From Nocardioides sp. YIM 152315 (GTDB lineage Bacteria > Actinomycetota > Actinomycetes > Propionibacteriales > Nocardioidaceae), in contig NZ_JARGER010000018.1 of assembly GCF_029210375.1 (NCBI RefSeq), positions 124,001 to 188,000 of the forward strand: 64,000 nucleotides of DNA, read 5' to 3'. The translations under genes were made by a program, and so were the position numbers. This document shows positions 32,438-41,757 of this stretch, one piece after another. The notes below the pieces were generated by a model. It was not told where the DNA came from. It saw only the letters and a program-made list of their open reading frames with translations, and did no database searches. Every line of letters begins with the position of its first letter. Position 1 is the first letter of the stretch.

Positions 32438-32644
32438 TCATGCTCCGAGCTCGACCTGGCGCTTGAGCAGCTCTGCCGCGTTGCGCAGCGAGACGATGTC
32501 GCCGACGAGCCGGTGCATCTCGGCGCGGCACTCCCGCATGAGCGGGTTCCCCGGCCCCTCCGCGGAGCGCAGGTGGTCCTGCAGCGCCGACGCGTGCTGC
32601 AGGGCCGTCGCGGCCGATCGGTCGACGAGCTCGACAACGTCCAT
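32438..32644 (-). CDS. Conserved small helical protein (68 aa)
   Basis: A small soluble protein starting MDVVELVDRSAATALQHASA, almost entirely alpha-helical by composition with heptad-like spacing (LMRECRAEMHRLVGDIVSLR), which suggests a coiled coil or dimer. No family is recognised. The ATG has a purine-rich gggggt upstream. It converges on the glycosylase gene with a 33-bp gap. Its codon pattern is typical of the window, so I regard it as a real gene of unknown function. Confidence 0.65.
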   Translation of the reverse strand: MDVVELVDRSAATALQHASALQDHLRSAEGPGNPLMRECRAEMHRLVGDIVSLRNAAELLKRQVELGA

Positions 32645-32934
32645 GCTCTACCCCCAGTAGGCCCATCCCGGCGCACGCGCCGGACTCCCCCCGGTCCACC
32701 TGCCCGATCAGGCCTCCCAGAAATCCATTGAGACACTACTTGCGTGCAGGTGCGGGCGAATGGCCCCGAGGGACGGCCGATTTACCCGACTTGGGGGACG
32801 GTCGCGACCTTCCGGCGGCCGACGAAATATGGTCGGGTGTTGTCGGATTCAGGGATGCCTCCCCGGTCCGCACACCGGCGGCGTGGCTCGACCGCCGGAT
32901 CCCCCCGACACACCGAGCCGCGAAGGAGTGCCGA
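32645..32934. other. Divergent 290-bp intergenic region
   Basis: Lies between two small genes transcribed away from each other. It has less G+C than the surroundings in places (for example GACGAAATATGGTCG around 32820). No RNA gene or further coding gene is recognised. An AAGGAG ribosome site for the next gene lies at 32923-32928. Confidence 0.5.
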
Positions 32935-33144
32935 GTGCACATGGTCAACGTCCTCACCGTCTCGTCGGGCCTGCCCATGGCGCTCAAGGACGCGCTGCTG
33001 ACTCGCGCGGAGGCGGTCCTCAACGACCACGGCGCGTCGCGGATCTGGATCGACCCGGCGCAGCCGGGGACGACCGTGCTGGCCGAGTTCCCGGCCGCGC
33101 CGGCGTCGGTGGTGGGTGACCTCGTCGGCGGCGTCCCGGCCTGA
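32935..33144 (+). CDS. Small hypothetical protein (69 aa)
   Basis: Read from GTG at 32935, six bases after AAGGAG; an ATG two codons later is also possible. The product (MVNVLTVSSGLPMALKDALL after the first two residues) has an alternating beta/alpha pattern and no membrane segment. A 13-bp tandem repeat starts inside its stop codon. It lies 172 bp upstream of rpoD in the same direction, so it may share transcription with rpoD. Function unknown. Confidence 0.6.
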   Translation: MHMVNVLTVSSGLPMALKDALLTRAEAVLNDHGASRIWIDPAQPGTTVLAEFPAAPASVVGDLVGGVPA

Positions 33145-33194
33145 CGTTCCGGCCAGACGTTCCGGCCAGACGTTTTGGCCAGACGTTTTGGCCA
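33143..33194. repeat. 13-bp tandem repeat, four units, upstream of rpoD
   Basis: Four head-to-tail units of GACGTTYYGGCCA: two with CC and two with TT in the variable position, followed by a partial fifth (GACGG). The array starts in the stop codon of the preceding small gene and ends about 120 bases before the rpoD start. Each unit contains TGGCCA- or CGGCCA-type palindromic sequence. Confidence 0.9.
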
Positions 33195-33316
33195 GACGGG
33201 TGGGGATTGCCGGATCCGCTGGGGGCGCGTGGCAGAATGGTCGACGCGGCTCTTGACGACACCGGGATGGGCCGCGCCCATGATCTGGTCGGAACGTCGT
33301 TTCACGAGAGGTGTTC

Positions 33317-34782
<1,466 letters not shown>

Positions 34783-34783
<1 letters not shown>

Positions 34784-35358
34784 TGCTGCGGGCCCGCGCC
34801 ACGCTCGCGTCCGCCGTGGCGGGCGGGCTCGTCGCTGGGCTCCTGGGTGGAGGCCTGCTCGTCGCCGGTCTGGTGGCGCCGGCAGGCGCGGCGGAGGCGA
34901 CCTACGACGATCCCGCCGACGCGACGGCGTCGCTGACCGACATCCGCCGCGTCGACATCGCGCACACGACCACGAAGCTGCGGGTGGTCGTCGGGTTCAC
35001 CGACCTGCGCCGCCGCTCCGAGGCCGGACCGTCGGGCCTGACGATCCTGATCGACACCGACAAGGAGCGGCGCGGCGCCGAGCTCGGGCTCAGCACGGGC
35101 CTCCAGAAGGGCACCGACTACCAGCTGATGCGGATCCGCCGCGGTCGTCCGGTCGGCGAGCCGCTGACCTGCCCGCACCGGGTGCGCCTGGGGTTCGCGG
35201 GCGACCGGTTGACCTTCGACGTCTCCCGCACGTGCCTGGAGGAGCCGGCGCGGGTGCGGCTCCGGGTGAAGATGCGCGACGAGTTCGACTCCTCCCACCC
35301 GGTCGTCGACTGGCTCCGCAGGCCAAACTCCTGGACCCGGTGGGTCCTCAGCTCCTGA
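34783..35358 (+). CDS. Secreted hypothetical protein
   Basis: A 191-residue protein with a clear Sec signal peptide (basic start MLRARAT, hydrophobic core AVAGGLVAGLLGGGLLVAGL, cleavage after APAGA-A near residue 37). The mature part is a beta-rich domain with YDDPADATASLTDIRRVDIA and LTILIDTDKERRGAELGLST, and two cysteines that could form a disulfide. No family is recognised. Its ATG overlaps the rpoD stop codon, so it should be expressed with the principal sigma factor. It converges with the oxidoreductase gene (11-bp overlap). Confidence 0.8.
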
Positions 35359-36748
35359 CCCGGTCGAGGTCGGCGAGCGCGCGGAGCGCCGCCCGGTGGC
35401 CGCACATGCCGTGGACGCCCGGGCCCGGAGCGGTGGACGACGAGCACAGGTAGACGCCCGGCACGCCGGTGGCGTACGGCGCCCGTCGTACCAGCTGGGG
35501 CACCGACACCATCCCCGAGGCGATGTCGCCCTGGACGTAGTTGGGGTTGTAGGCCGCGAACCCGACCGGATCGGTGACGTGCTGCCCGACGATGCGCTCG
35601 CGCAACCCCGGTGCGTACCGCTCCACGTGCTCGAGCACGACGGAGGTCGCGTCCCCGGCGAAGCCGAGCGGCACGTGGGCGTAGACCCACACGGGGTGCA
35701 CGTCGCCGGCCGAGCGGGAGGGGTCGGCGAGGTACTGCTGGCCGACCAGCACGAACGGCCGCTCCGGCAGCTCACCGCCCGCCACCCGAGCCTCGGCGTC
35801 GGCGATCACCTCGAACGTCCCGCCGACGTGGACGGTGCCCGCGCGCCGGCACGCCTCGGCCGTCCACGGCACGCCGCCGCGCACGGCCAGGTCGAGCTTG
35901 TGGGCCGCCATGCCGTAGCGCCACCGCGGCCGCGGCCGGCGGGCGATGTCGGCGAATCCGGTCGGCGAGGTGTCGAAGAGCGCCACTCGGGCGTCGGGCA
36001 GGTCGTCGAGCGAGCGGACGCGCACTCCGGTGCGGATCTCGCCGCCGAGGGAGCGCAGCAGGCCCGCGAGCGCGTCGGTGATCGCGCGCGAGCCGCCCTC
36101 GGCGACCGGCCAGCCGTGCCGGTGCCCGGCGGCGATCAGCGCGGCCCCGATCGCCGAGGTGGTCGGTCGGTCCAGCGGACGACAGATGTGCGCCGCGCAG
36201 CCGGCGAGGAGTGCCCGGGCGGCGTCGGTGCGGAACGCGCGCGCCAGCACCGAGGCGGGCAGTGCGGCGCGGAGCCCGAAGCGGGCGAGCGGCACCGGTC
36301 GCCGCGGCACGTGCACGACCGGCCCGAACACGTCGGGTGCGACGTCGTCGAAGCTCCGGGCGAGCGGACCGAACACGGACCGCCAGCGGCGACCGTCGGC
36401 ACCGAGGCCTCGGGCGGTCTCGTCGAGGTCGCGCACCAGCACCGCCGCCGTACCGTCGTCGAGCGGGTGCGCGAGGTCGACCTCGGGCCAGCGCCAGACC
36501 AGGCCGTGGTCGGCCAGCGGGAGCGAGCGGAGGTACGGCGAGCCGACGCCGAGCGGGTGGATGGCCGAGCAGACGTCGTGGCGGACCCCGGGGACGGTCA
36601 GCTCCGCGGAGCGGGTGCCACCGCCGATCTCGTCGTGCGCCTCGAGCACGACGACCGTCAGCCCGTGCTGGGCGAGCGTGACCGCCGCGGCGAGGCCGTT
36701 GGGCCCCGAGCCGACGACGACGGCATCCGGGGTCGGGGCGGTCGTCAT
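35348..36748 (-). CDS. FAD-dependent oxidoreductase, phytoene-desaturase-like
   Basis: A 466-residue flavoprotein of the NAD(P)/FAD amine-oxidase/phytoene dehydrogenase type. The FAD-binding motif is AVVVGSGPNGLAAAVTLAQH (residues 9-28) with the following acid in VVVLEAHDEIGGGTRS. The C-terminal FAD-contact segment is GVYLCSSSTAPGPGVHGMCG. These enzymes (PYROXD2-like group) act on carotenoid or related substrates, but no other carotenoid gene is present here. It lies 31 bp upstream of the EamA gene's end on the same strand, giving a loose minus-strand cluster. Confidence 0.9.
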   Translation of the reverse strand: MTTAPTPDAVVVGSGPNGLAAAVTLAQHGLTVVVLEAHDEIGGGTRSAELTVPGVRHDVCSAIHPLGVGSPYLRSLPLADHGLVWRWPEVDLAHPLDDGTAAVLVRDLDETARGLGADGRRWRSVFGPLARSFDDVAPDVFGPVVHVPRRPVPLARFGLRAALPASVLARAFRTDAARALLAGCAAHICRPLDRPTTSAIGAALIAAGHRHGWPVAEGGSRAITDALAGLLRSLGGEIRTGVRVRSLDDLPDARVALFDTSPTGFADIARRPRPRWRYGMAAHKLDLAVRGGVPWTAEACRRAGTVHVGGTFEVIADAEARVAGGELPERPFVLVGQQYLADPSRSAGDVHPVWVYAHVPLGFAGDATSVVLEHVERYAPGLRERIVGQHVTDPVGFAAYNPNYVQGDIASGMVSVPQLVRRAPYATGVPGVYLCSSSTAPGPGVHGMCGHRAALRALADLDRVRS

Positions 36749-36779
36749 GTCACCACGGTTCCCCGAGGCGCCCGGAGCA

Positions 36780-37616
36780 TCAGCCCGCCGCGACCAGGAC
36801 GACGGCGCCGGCGCACAGCGCGAGCCCGACGGCCTGGGCGCGGTGCACCGGCTCGCGGAGCACGGTCGCGGCGAGCAGCACCGTGAAGCCGGGGTACAGC
36901 GAGGTGATGACCGCGGCCACGGTCAGGAAGCCCTGGTGGGTGGCGACCTGGAAGAGCCCGGTCGCGAGCGACCCCAGGGCGCCGCTGATGACCCCGCCGA
37001 GCGCGTAGCGGTTGCGCGGCACCCAGTCCTGCCGGAGCGCGACCGCGACCAGGATGATCGCGCCGCCGGCGACCAGCTGGTTGAGGGCCAGCGGCAGCCA
37101 GCCGGCCTCCTCGGGGATCTGGGCGAGCGCGGCGAAGAGCGATCCGAAGCCGGCGCCCGCGAGCACGCCGTCGACCAGTCCCGAGCCGGGGCCGATCGGG
37201 GGGCCGTCGTCGGCCGGCTCGCGCGAGACCAGCCAGATGGCCGGCAGGGCGGCGAGCACGCCGAGCCAGACCAGGGCGCCGGGCCGCTCGCCGGTCGCCA
37301 CGCCGACGACGACCGGCACCAGCACCGCGCCGAGCCCCGACACCGGCGCCACGACGCCCATCCGCCCCGAGGAGAGCCCGCGGTAGAGGAACGCGGTGCC
37401 GAAGCCGTTGCCGATGCCGGCCACGACCGCCCAGCCCAGGTCGCCCGCGGTGGGGGAGCCCCCGTCGACGAGGGCGACCAGCAGCACCAACACGGTCCCG
37501 GCCAGCTGCGCGAGCAGGGAGACGGCCCACGGGCCGCCGCGCTTGGAGAAGATGCCGCCGTTGAAGTCGCCGAGCCCGTACGACGCGGCGGCGAGCAGCG
37601 AGACGAGGATCGTCAT
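36780..37616 (-). CDS. EamA/DMT superfamily transporter
   Basis: A 278-residue polytopic membrane protein with ten predicted helices in two EamA repeats. The first starts MTILVSLLAAASYGLGDFNG and the second begins around residue 145 (LVDGVLAGAGFGSLFAALAQ). GRMGVVAPVSGLGAVLVPVV is typical of the helix 3/4 region. DMT proteins export or exchange small metabolites; the substrate is unknown. Its ATG overlaps the stop of the upstream DUF456 gene by four bases (37613-37616). Confidence 0.9.
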   Translation of the reverse strand: MTILVSLLAAASYGLGDFNGGIFSKRGGPWAVSLLAQLAGTVLVLLVALVDGGSPTAGDLGWAVVAGIGNGFGTAFLYRGLSSGRMGVVAPVSGLGAVLVPVVVGVATGERPGALVWLGVLAALPAIWLVSREPADDGPPIGPGSGLVDGVLAGAGFGSLFAALAQIPEEAGWLPLALNQLVAGGAIILVAVALRQDWVPRNRYALGGVISGALGSLATGLFQVATHQGFLTVAAVITSLYPGFTVLLAATVLREPVHRAQAVGLALCAGAVVLVAAG

Positions 37617-38098
37617 GTCGCGACGACGCCGCCGATCCAGACCAGGGTGGCCGCCGACGCGGCCACGAGCTCGATCACGATGGAGAGGCCCACCGCCTTG
37701 AGGGAGTGCACCGTCGACGGCCACGCCTCCCGGCGGCCGACCCGGGCCAGCTCGGCGAGGTAGACGCCGAGCACGAAGCCGACGAAGAGCCCGACCACCG
37801 GGACGACGAAGAAGCCGACCACGCCGAGCAGCACACCGACCCACTGGGTGGTGGCCGGGATGCCCGCGACCTGAAGCCGGCGACCCGGCACGACGTACTT
37901 GACCACGGCGCCGACCACCACGAGCCCGGTCGCCACGGCGAAGACGGTCCACGCCGTGACCCCGCCCTCGGCCCAGGCCCAGACGAGCACGCCCGCCACG
38001 ACCAGCACCGAGCCGGGCAGGATCGGGACGATGATGCCCACCAGCCCGACCGCCACGAGCACGGCGGCGAGCAGGGTGGTCGCGGTCACAGGGAGCAA
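37613..38098 (-). CDS. DUF456 family membrane protein
   Basis: A 161-residue membrane protein with about four helices, starting LLAAVLVAVGLVGIIVPILP and containing the family's glycine-rich VGVLLGVVGFFVVPVVGLFV segment. DUF456 has no established function; the glycine zipper pattern suggests packed helices that could bend or permeabilise membranes. It is translationally coupled to the EamA transporter gene. A strong hairpin stands just upstream at 38127-38163 and isolates it from the DUF7455 gene. Confidence 0.88.
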   Translation of the reverse strand: MLPVTATTLLAAVLVAVGLVGIIVPILPGSVLVVAGVLVWAWAEGGVTAWTVFAVATGLVVVGAVVKYVVPGRRLQVAGIPATTQWVGVLLGVVGFFVVPVVGLFVGFVLGVYLAELARVGRREAWPSTVHSLKAVGLSIVIELVAASAATLVWIGGVVAT

Positions 38099-38126
38099 TC
38101 TCCCACAGTTCGCCGACAGCGAAATG

Positions 38127-38163
38127 CACCGCGGCCCCGGACACGTGGTCCGGGGCCGCGGTG
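38127..38163. terminator. Terminator after DUF7455 gene
   Basis: Perfect 16-bp arms (CACCGCGGCCCCGGAC) with loop ACGTG. It lies downstream of the minus-strand DUF7455 gene and just upstream of DUF456, so the latter must have its own promoter inside or after it. Confidence 0.8.
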
Positions 38164-38185
38164 GTGTGGTCTGGGTCGGTCGGGG

Positions 38186-38419
38186 TCAGCGCTCGTCGTC
38201 GGCGGCGCTGGCCGGGGTGTTGGACAGCTTGTGGGTCTCGTCGACGACGTTGGCGGCGATCTCCTTCAGCTTGTCACCGTGCTCGCGGGCGTGGTGGGCG
38301 CAGAAGAGCAGCTCACCGCCCGACTGGAGCTCCACGCGAAGGTAGGCCTGGGCTCCGCAACGGTCGCAACGGTCCGCTGCGCTCAGCGCCGCGGTGCTGG
38401 GGGCAACTGCAGTGGTCAC
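38186..38419 (-). CDS. DUF7455 family zinc-ribbon small protein
   Basis: A 77-residue protein from the GTG of VTTAVAPSTA. It contains CDRCGAQAYLRVEL and LFCAHHAREH: a C-x2-C and C-x2-H pair that would hold one zinc ion. The N-terminal 12 residues are flexible and the C-terminus is acidic. This family of short actinobacterial proteins is often found near rpoD and topoisomerase genes; no function is established. The 374-bp region upstream separates it from the divergent parE. Confidence 0.85.
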   Translation of the reverse strand: MTTAVAPSTAALSAADRCDRCGAQAYLRVELQSGGELLFCAHHAREHGDKLKEIAANVVDETHKLSNTPASAADDER

Positions 38420-38793
38420 ATCGGCCTCATTTCTCGTACTGCCTCGGTGTCTGCCACAACGTAGCCATCGACTCCAAGATTCCCGTCCTGGTGCTGATGA
38501 GCGGTGGTGCGGAACACGTCGATCCAATCACGTTCCACCTTCCCTCATCGGCACATTTCCATGCCTTGAAAGGGTGTCGGTGCACAAAATCGGTCTCTGG
38601 TCCAGAGGTGTGGTCGAGTCTGACGCGCCGGACCCGGATCCCGTTGCGGAACCGGCCCGACGACTGCCGATCGTGTCCACATCGTGACGTGGGTCCCCCG
38701 CGGTGGCGCCCGGGGAAGCGCCCTCCACGCTAGACCGCCGGGTCGGCAGGCGTGCCTGCACCGGCGGCCGGCGTGTCGCGGGTAGATTCGGGG
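38420..38793. other. 374-bp divergent intergenic region, DUF7455/parE
   Basis: No coding gene is recognised. The DUF7455-proximal half is less G+C-rich (CATTTCCATGCCTTGAAAGG around 38555) and could hold its promoter or a small RNA; the parE-proximal 150 bases are very G+C-rich. The only specific signal is the TAGATT box at 38783-38788 before parE. Confidence 0.5.
38783..38788 (+). promoter_or_regulatory. Leaderless -10 box for parE
   Basis: TAGATT lies five bases before the parE ATG. The same hexamer lies six bases before the GTG of the acetyltransferase gene at 46836. Confidence 0.55.
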
Positions 38794-40914
38794 ATGACGC
38801 ACGACCGGATCCGCCGTACCTCTCGCAGGAGCCCCACGATCGCCGACAACACCTACAACGCCGCACACCTCCTCGTCCTCGAGGGCCTCGAGGCGGTGCG
38901 CAAGCGCCCGGGCATGTACATCGGGTCCACCGACACGCGGGGTCTCATGCACTGCCTGTGGGAGATCATCGACAACGGCGTCGACGAGGCGCTGGCCGGA
39001 GCGGCCCACCGGGTCGAGGTGACCCTGCACCCCGACGGCTCCGCGGAGGTCCACGACGACGGCCGCGGCATCCCGACCGACAAGGAGCCCAAGACCGGGC
39101 TTCCCGGCGTCGAGGTCGTGGCGACCAAGCTCCACGCGGGCGGCAAGTTCGGGGGCGGCTCGTACGTCGCGACCGGCGGCCTGCACGGTGTGGGCCTCTC
39201 GGTCGTCAACGCGCTGTCGGCCCGCATGGACATCGACGTGCAGCGGTCGCCGTCCGAGCAGGGACTGTCGTTCCGCCACGGCACGCCCGGGGTGTTCGCC
39301 GCCGAGGGCCCGGACGCGGCGTTCGAGCCGAAGTCGGGTCTCACCCGCAAGGGGAGGCGGGTCGCGAAGGGCAGGAGCGGCACCCGGATCCGCTTCTGGC
39401 CCGACCGCCGGATCTTCACCAGGGACGCCGAGTTCGTCTACGACGAGCTGATCGGGCGCGCACGACAGACGTCGTTCATCGTCCCGGGCCTCGAGCTGGT
39501 GATCCGCGACCTGCGCGGCACGGGACCGGACGGGGGCCCGCGGGAGGAGAAGTTCCGCCACGACGGCGGCATCGCGGAGTTCGCGGACTTCCTGGCCCCC
39601 GACGAGCCCGTCACCGACATCGTCCGGCTGCAGGGGTCCGACACCTTCATCGAGACCGTGCCGCTGCTCGACGACAAGGGGCACATGACGCCGCAGGACG
39701 TCGAGCGCGAGCTCCACGTCGACATCGCGGTGCGCTGGGGCACCGGCTACGAGACCGTGCTCCGGTCGTTCGTCAACGTCATCGCCACCCCCAAGGGCGG
39801 CACCCACGTGAGCGGCTTCGAGAGCGCCATCACCAAGACCTTCAACGACGCGATGAAGGCCACGAAGGTCCTCAAGGTCAACGACGACGACGTGATCAAG
39901 GACGACGTGCTCGAGGGCATCACCGGCGTCGTGACAGTGCGGCTCGCGGAGCCGCAGTTCGAGGGGCAGACCAAGGAGATCCTCGGCACACCCGCCGCCC
40001 GCACCGTCGTACGCCGCGTCGTGTCGGCCGAGCTGAAGAGGTTCCTGACCTCGACCAAGCGAGCCGAGAAGGCCCAGGCCAAGCTGGTCATGGAGAAGGT
40101 CGCCGGCGCGGCCAAGACCCGCGTCGCGGCGCGGCAGCACAAGGAGACCCAGCGCCGCAAGAACGCACTGGAGTCGTCCGCGCTGCCCTCCAAGCTCGCC
40201 GACTGCCGGGCCGCCGACAACGACCGCACCGAGCTGTTCATCGTCGAGGGCGACTCGGCGCTCGGCACCGCGAAGCTCGCGCGCAACTCGGAGTTCCAGG
40301 CGCTGCTGCCGATCCGCGGCAAGATCCTCAACGTCCAGAAGGCGTCGGTCGGCGACATGCTCAAGAACACCGAGTGTGCCTCGATCATCCAGGTCGTCGG
40401 CGCGGGCTCCGGGCGGACGTTCGAGCTCGACGCCCGCCGCTACGGCCGGATCATCTTCATGGCCGACGCCGACTCCGACGGCGCGCACATCCGCTGCCTG
40501 CTCGCGACGCTCTTCTTCAAGTACATGCCGGACCTGATCGCCGACGGGCGCGTCTACTCGGCCGTTCCGCCCCTGCACCGCATCGAGCTCGCCAACCCGA
40601 AGAAGGGGATGGACAAGTACGTCTACACGTACTCCGACGACGAGCTGCAGCGGAAGCTGGCCGACCTGAAGAGGAAGAACGTCAGGTGGAAGGACCCGGT
40701 CCAGCGCTACAAGGGCCTCGGCGAGATGGACGCCGACCAGCTGGCCGAGACGACGATGGACCCGCGGCGGCGTACGCTGCGTCGCCTGACCATCGACGAC
40801 GCCGAGAGCGCAACCGGGATCTTCGAGCTGCTGATGGGCTCGGACGTCGCGCCGCGCAAGGAGTTCATCGTCCAGGGCGCCTACGAGGTCGACATGGAGA
40901 CGCTGGACGCGTGA
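38794..40914 (+). CDS. parE: DNA topoisomerase IV subunit B
   Basis: A 706-residue GHKL ATPase subunit of a type IIA topoisomerase. The ATP-binding motifs are EIIDNGVDEA, DDGRGIPTD and ATGGLHGVGLSVVNALS. The transducer contains the conserved VNVIATPKGGTH. The TOPRIM domain has EGDSALGTAKLARN and MADADSDGAHIRCL, where acids bind magnesium, and LLPIRGKILNV. Assigned as ParE, not GyrB, because it is unlinked to dnaA/recF and pairs with the ParC-type gene 3.3 kb away. It separates linked daughter chromosomes. The preceding ATG-proximal TAGATT suggests a leaderless mRNA. Confidence 0.93.
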   Translation: MTHDRIRRTSRRSPTIADNTYNAAHLLVLEGLEAVRKRPGMYIGSTDTRGLMHCLWEIIDNGVDEALAGAAHRVEVTLHPDGSAEVHDDGRGIPTDKEPKTGLPGVEVVATKLHAGGKFGGGSYVATGGLHGVGLSVVNALSARMDIDVQRSPSEQGLSFRHGTPGVFAAEGPDAAFEPKSGLTRKGRRVAKGRSGTRIRFWPDRRIFTRDAEFVYDELIGRARQTSFIVPGLELVIRDLRGTGPDGGPREEKFRHDGGIAEFADFLAPDEPVTDIVRLQGSDTFIETVPLLDDKGHMTPQDVERELHVDIAVRWGTGYETVLRSFVNVIATPKGGTHVSGFESAITKTFNDAMKATKVLKVNDDDVIKDDVLEGITGVVTVRLAEPQFEGQTKEILGTPAARTVVRRVVSAELKRFLTSTKRAEKAQAKLVMEKVAGAAKTRVAARQHKETQRRKNALESSALPSKLADCRAADNDRTELFIVEGDSALGTAKLARNSEFQALLPIRGKILNVQKASVGDMLKNTECASIIQVVGAGSGRTFELDARRYGRIIFMADADSDGAHIRCLLATLFFKYMPDLIADGRVYSAVPPLHRIELANPKKGMDKYVYTYSDDELQRKLADLKRKNVRWKDPVQRYKGLGEMDADQLAETTMDPRRRTLRRLTIDDAESATGIFELLMGSDVAPRKEFIVQGAYEVDMETLDA

Positions 40915-41163
40915 TCAGGCGCTGCTGAGGCGGTGCTTGTCCTCCTGGTTCCGCAGCACGAGCCTCGAGGCGAAGATGTAGAGCGGCTCCCGATCGCCCC
41001 AGGCGGGCACGAGCCCGACGAAGTCGTAGCTCTGGTTGGTGGTGAGCTCGATCATCGTGGCCTCGATGTAGTGGTGCTCCGGCGCACGCCCCGACCGGCC
41101 CTGGTAGTGGCTGCGCCCGACCGCGATCATGTCCGAGTGCGTCAGCACGTTGTAGTCCGCCAT
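40915..41163 (-). CDS. Conserved hypothetical protein (82 aa)
   Basis: Starts MADYNVLTHSDMIAVGRSHY at an ATG with a good ribosome site (GAAGGAGGG) upstream. It is a soluble protein with mixed beta/alpha pattern (ATMIELTTNQSYDFVGLVPA, PLYIFASRLVLRNQ). No domain is recognised. Its stop abuts the parE stop tail to tail with no spacer. It lies on the minus strand downstream of the carbonic anhydrase gene. Function unknown. Confidence 0.7.
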   Translation of the reverse strand: MADYNVLTHSDMIAVGRSHYQGRSGRAPEHHYIEATMIELTTNQSYDFVGLVPAWGDREPLYIFASRLVLRNQEDKHRLSSA

Positions 41164-41244
41164 GCAGCGCGTCCCTCCTTCGTCCGGGAGACCCATCGGC
41201 AGCCGCGGCGGGAGTCTGAACCATCCAGGCCCGGAACGGGTCGG

Positions 41245-41736
41245 TCAGGCCAACCGGTCGAGCAGGCCCGTGTCGACGTCGTAGAGGAACCCGCCCACCT
41301 CGACGGTGTCGGGGACGAGCGGGTGCGAGACGACCTTGTGCACGTCGTCCTCGAGGGCGGCCAGCTGGTCGGGCACCATGCTGAAGGGCTGCCAGGAGAC
41401 GTCCTGGCCCGCCGCGGCGCCGATCCTCTCGCGCACCTGGTCGAGGGTGGACGACGCCATCGCGCACCGGGTGTGGGGGATGACCAGGACCCGGTCGACG
41501 TTGAGCAGGTGGACGCCGAGCACCAGCGCCTCGAGCGCCTGCGGCGTCACCCGCCCGCCCGGGTTGCGGAAGATCTTCGCGTCGCCGGGCTGCAGCCCGA
41601 TCATGCCGAGCGGATCGATCCGGGAGTCCATGCAGGTCACGATGGCGACGCCCGCGCGCGCCACCCCGTCGAAGCCGCCGTAGGCGAAGTCGGTCGCGAA
41701 CTCACGGTTGGCTGCCAGCAGGTCGTCGAAGCTCAC
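41245..41736 (-). CDS. Beta-class carbonic anhydrase
   Basis: A 163-residue enzyme that interconverts CO2 and bicarbonate. Zinc-site residues are visible as Cys in TCMDSRIDP (about residue 35, with the catalytic Asp-Arg pair) and His and Cys in PHTRCAM (about 87-91). It is short, as in the clade of small actinobacterial beta enzymes. It starts at GTG, seven bases after TACCGT on the minus strand (41749-41744), giving a leaderless arrangement. The MFS exporter gene ends only 22 bp upstream on the same strand. Confidence 0.93.
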   Translation of the reverse strand: MSFDDLLAANREFATDFAYGGFDGVARAGVAIVTCMDSRIDPLGMIGLQPGDAKIFRNPGGRVTPQALEALVLGVHLLNVDRVLVIPHTRCAMASSTLDQVRERIGAAAGQDVSWQPFSMVPDQLAALEDDVHKVVSHPLVPDTVEVGGFLYDVDTGLLDRLA

Positions 41737-41743
41737 GTCGGTG

Positions 41744-41749
41744 ACGGTA
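41744..41749 (-). promoter_or_regulatory. Leaderless -10 box for carbonic anhydrase
   Basis: TACCGT on the minus strand, seven bases before the GTG start. Confidence 0.45.
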
Positions 41750-41757
41750 GCGGACGC

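Noticed and set aside
33143-33194. CRISPR or integron-like repeat
   Set aside because: Four contiguous 13-bp units with no spacers and no associated cas or integrase gene.
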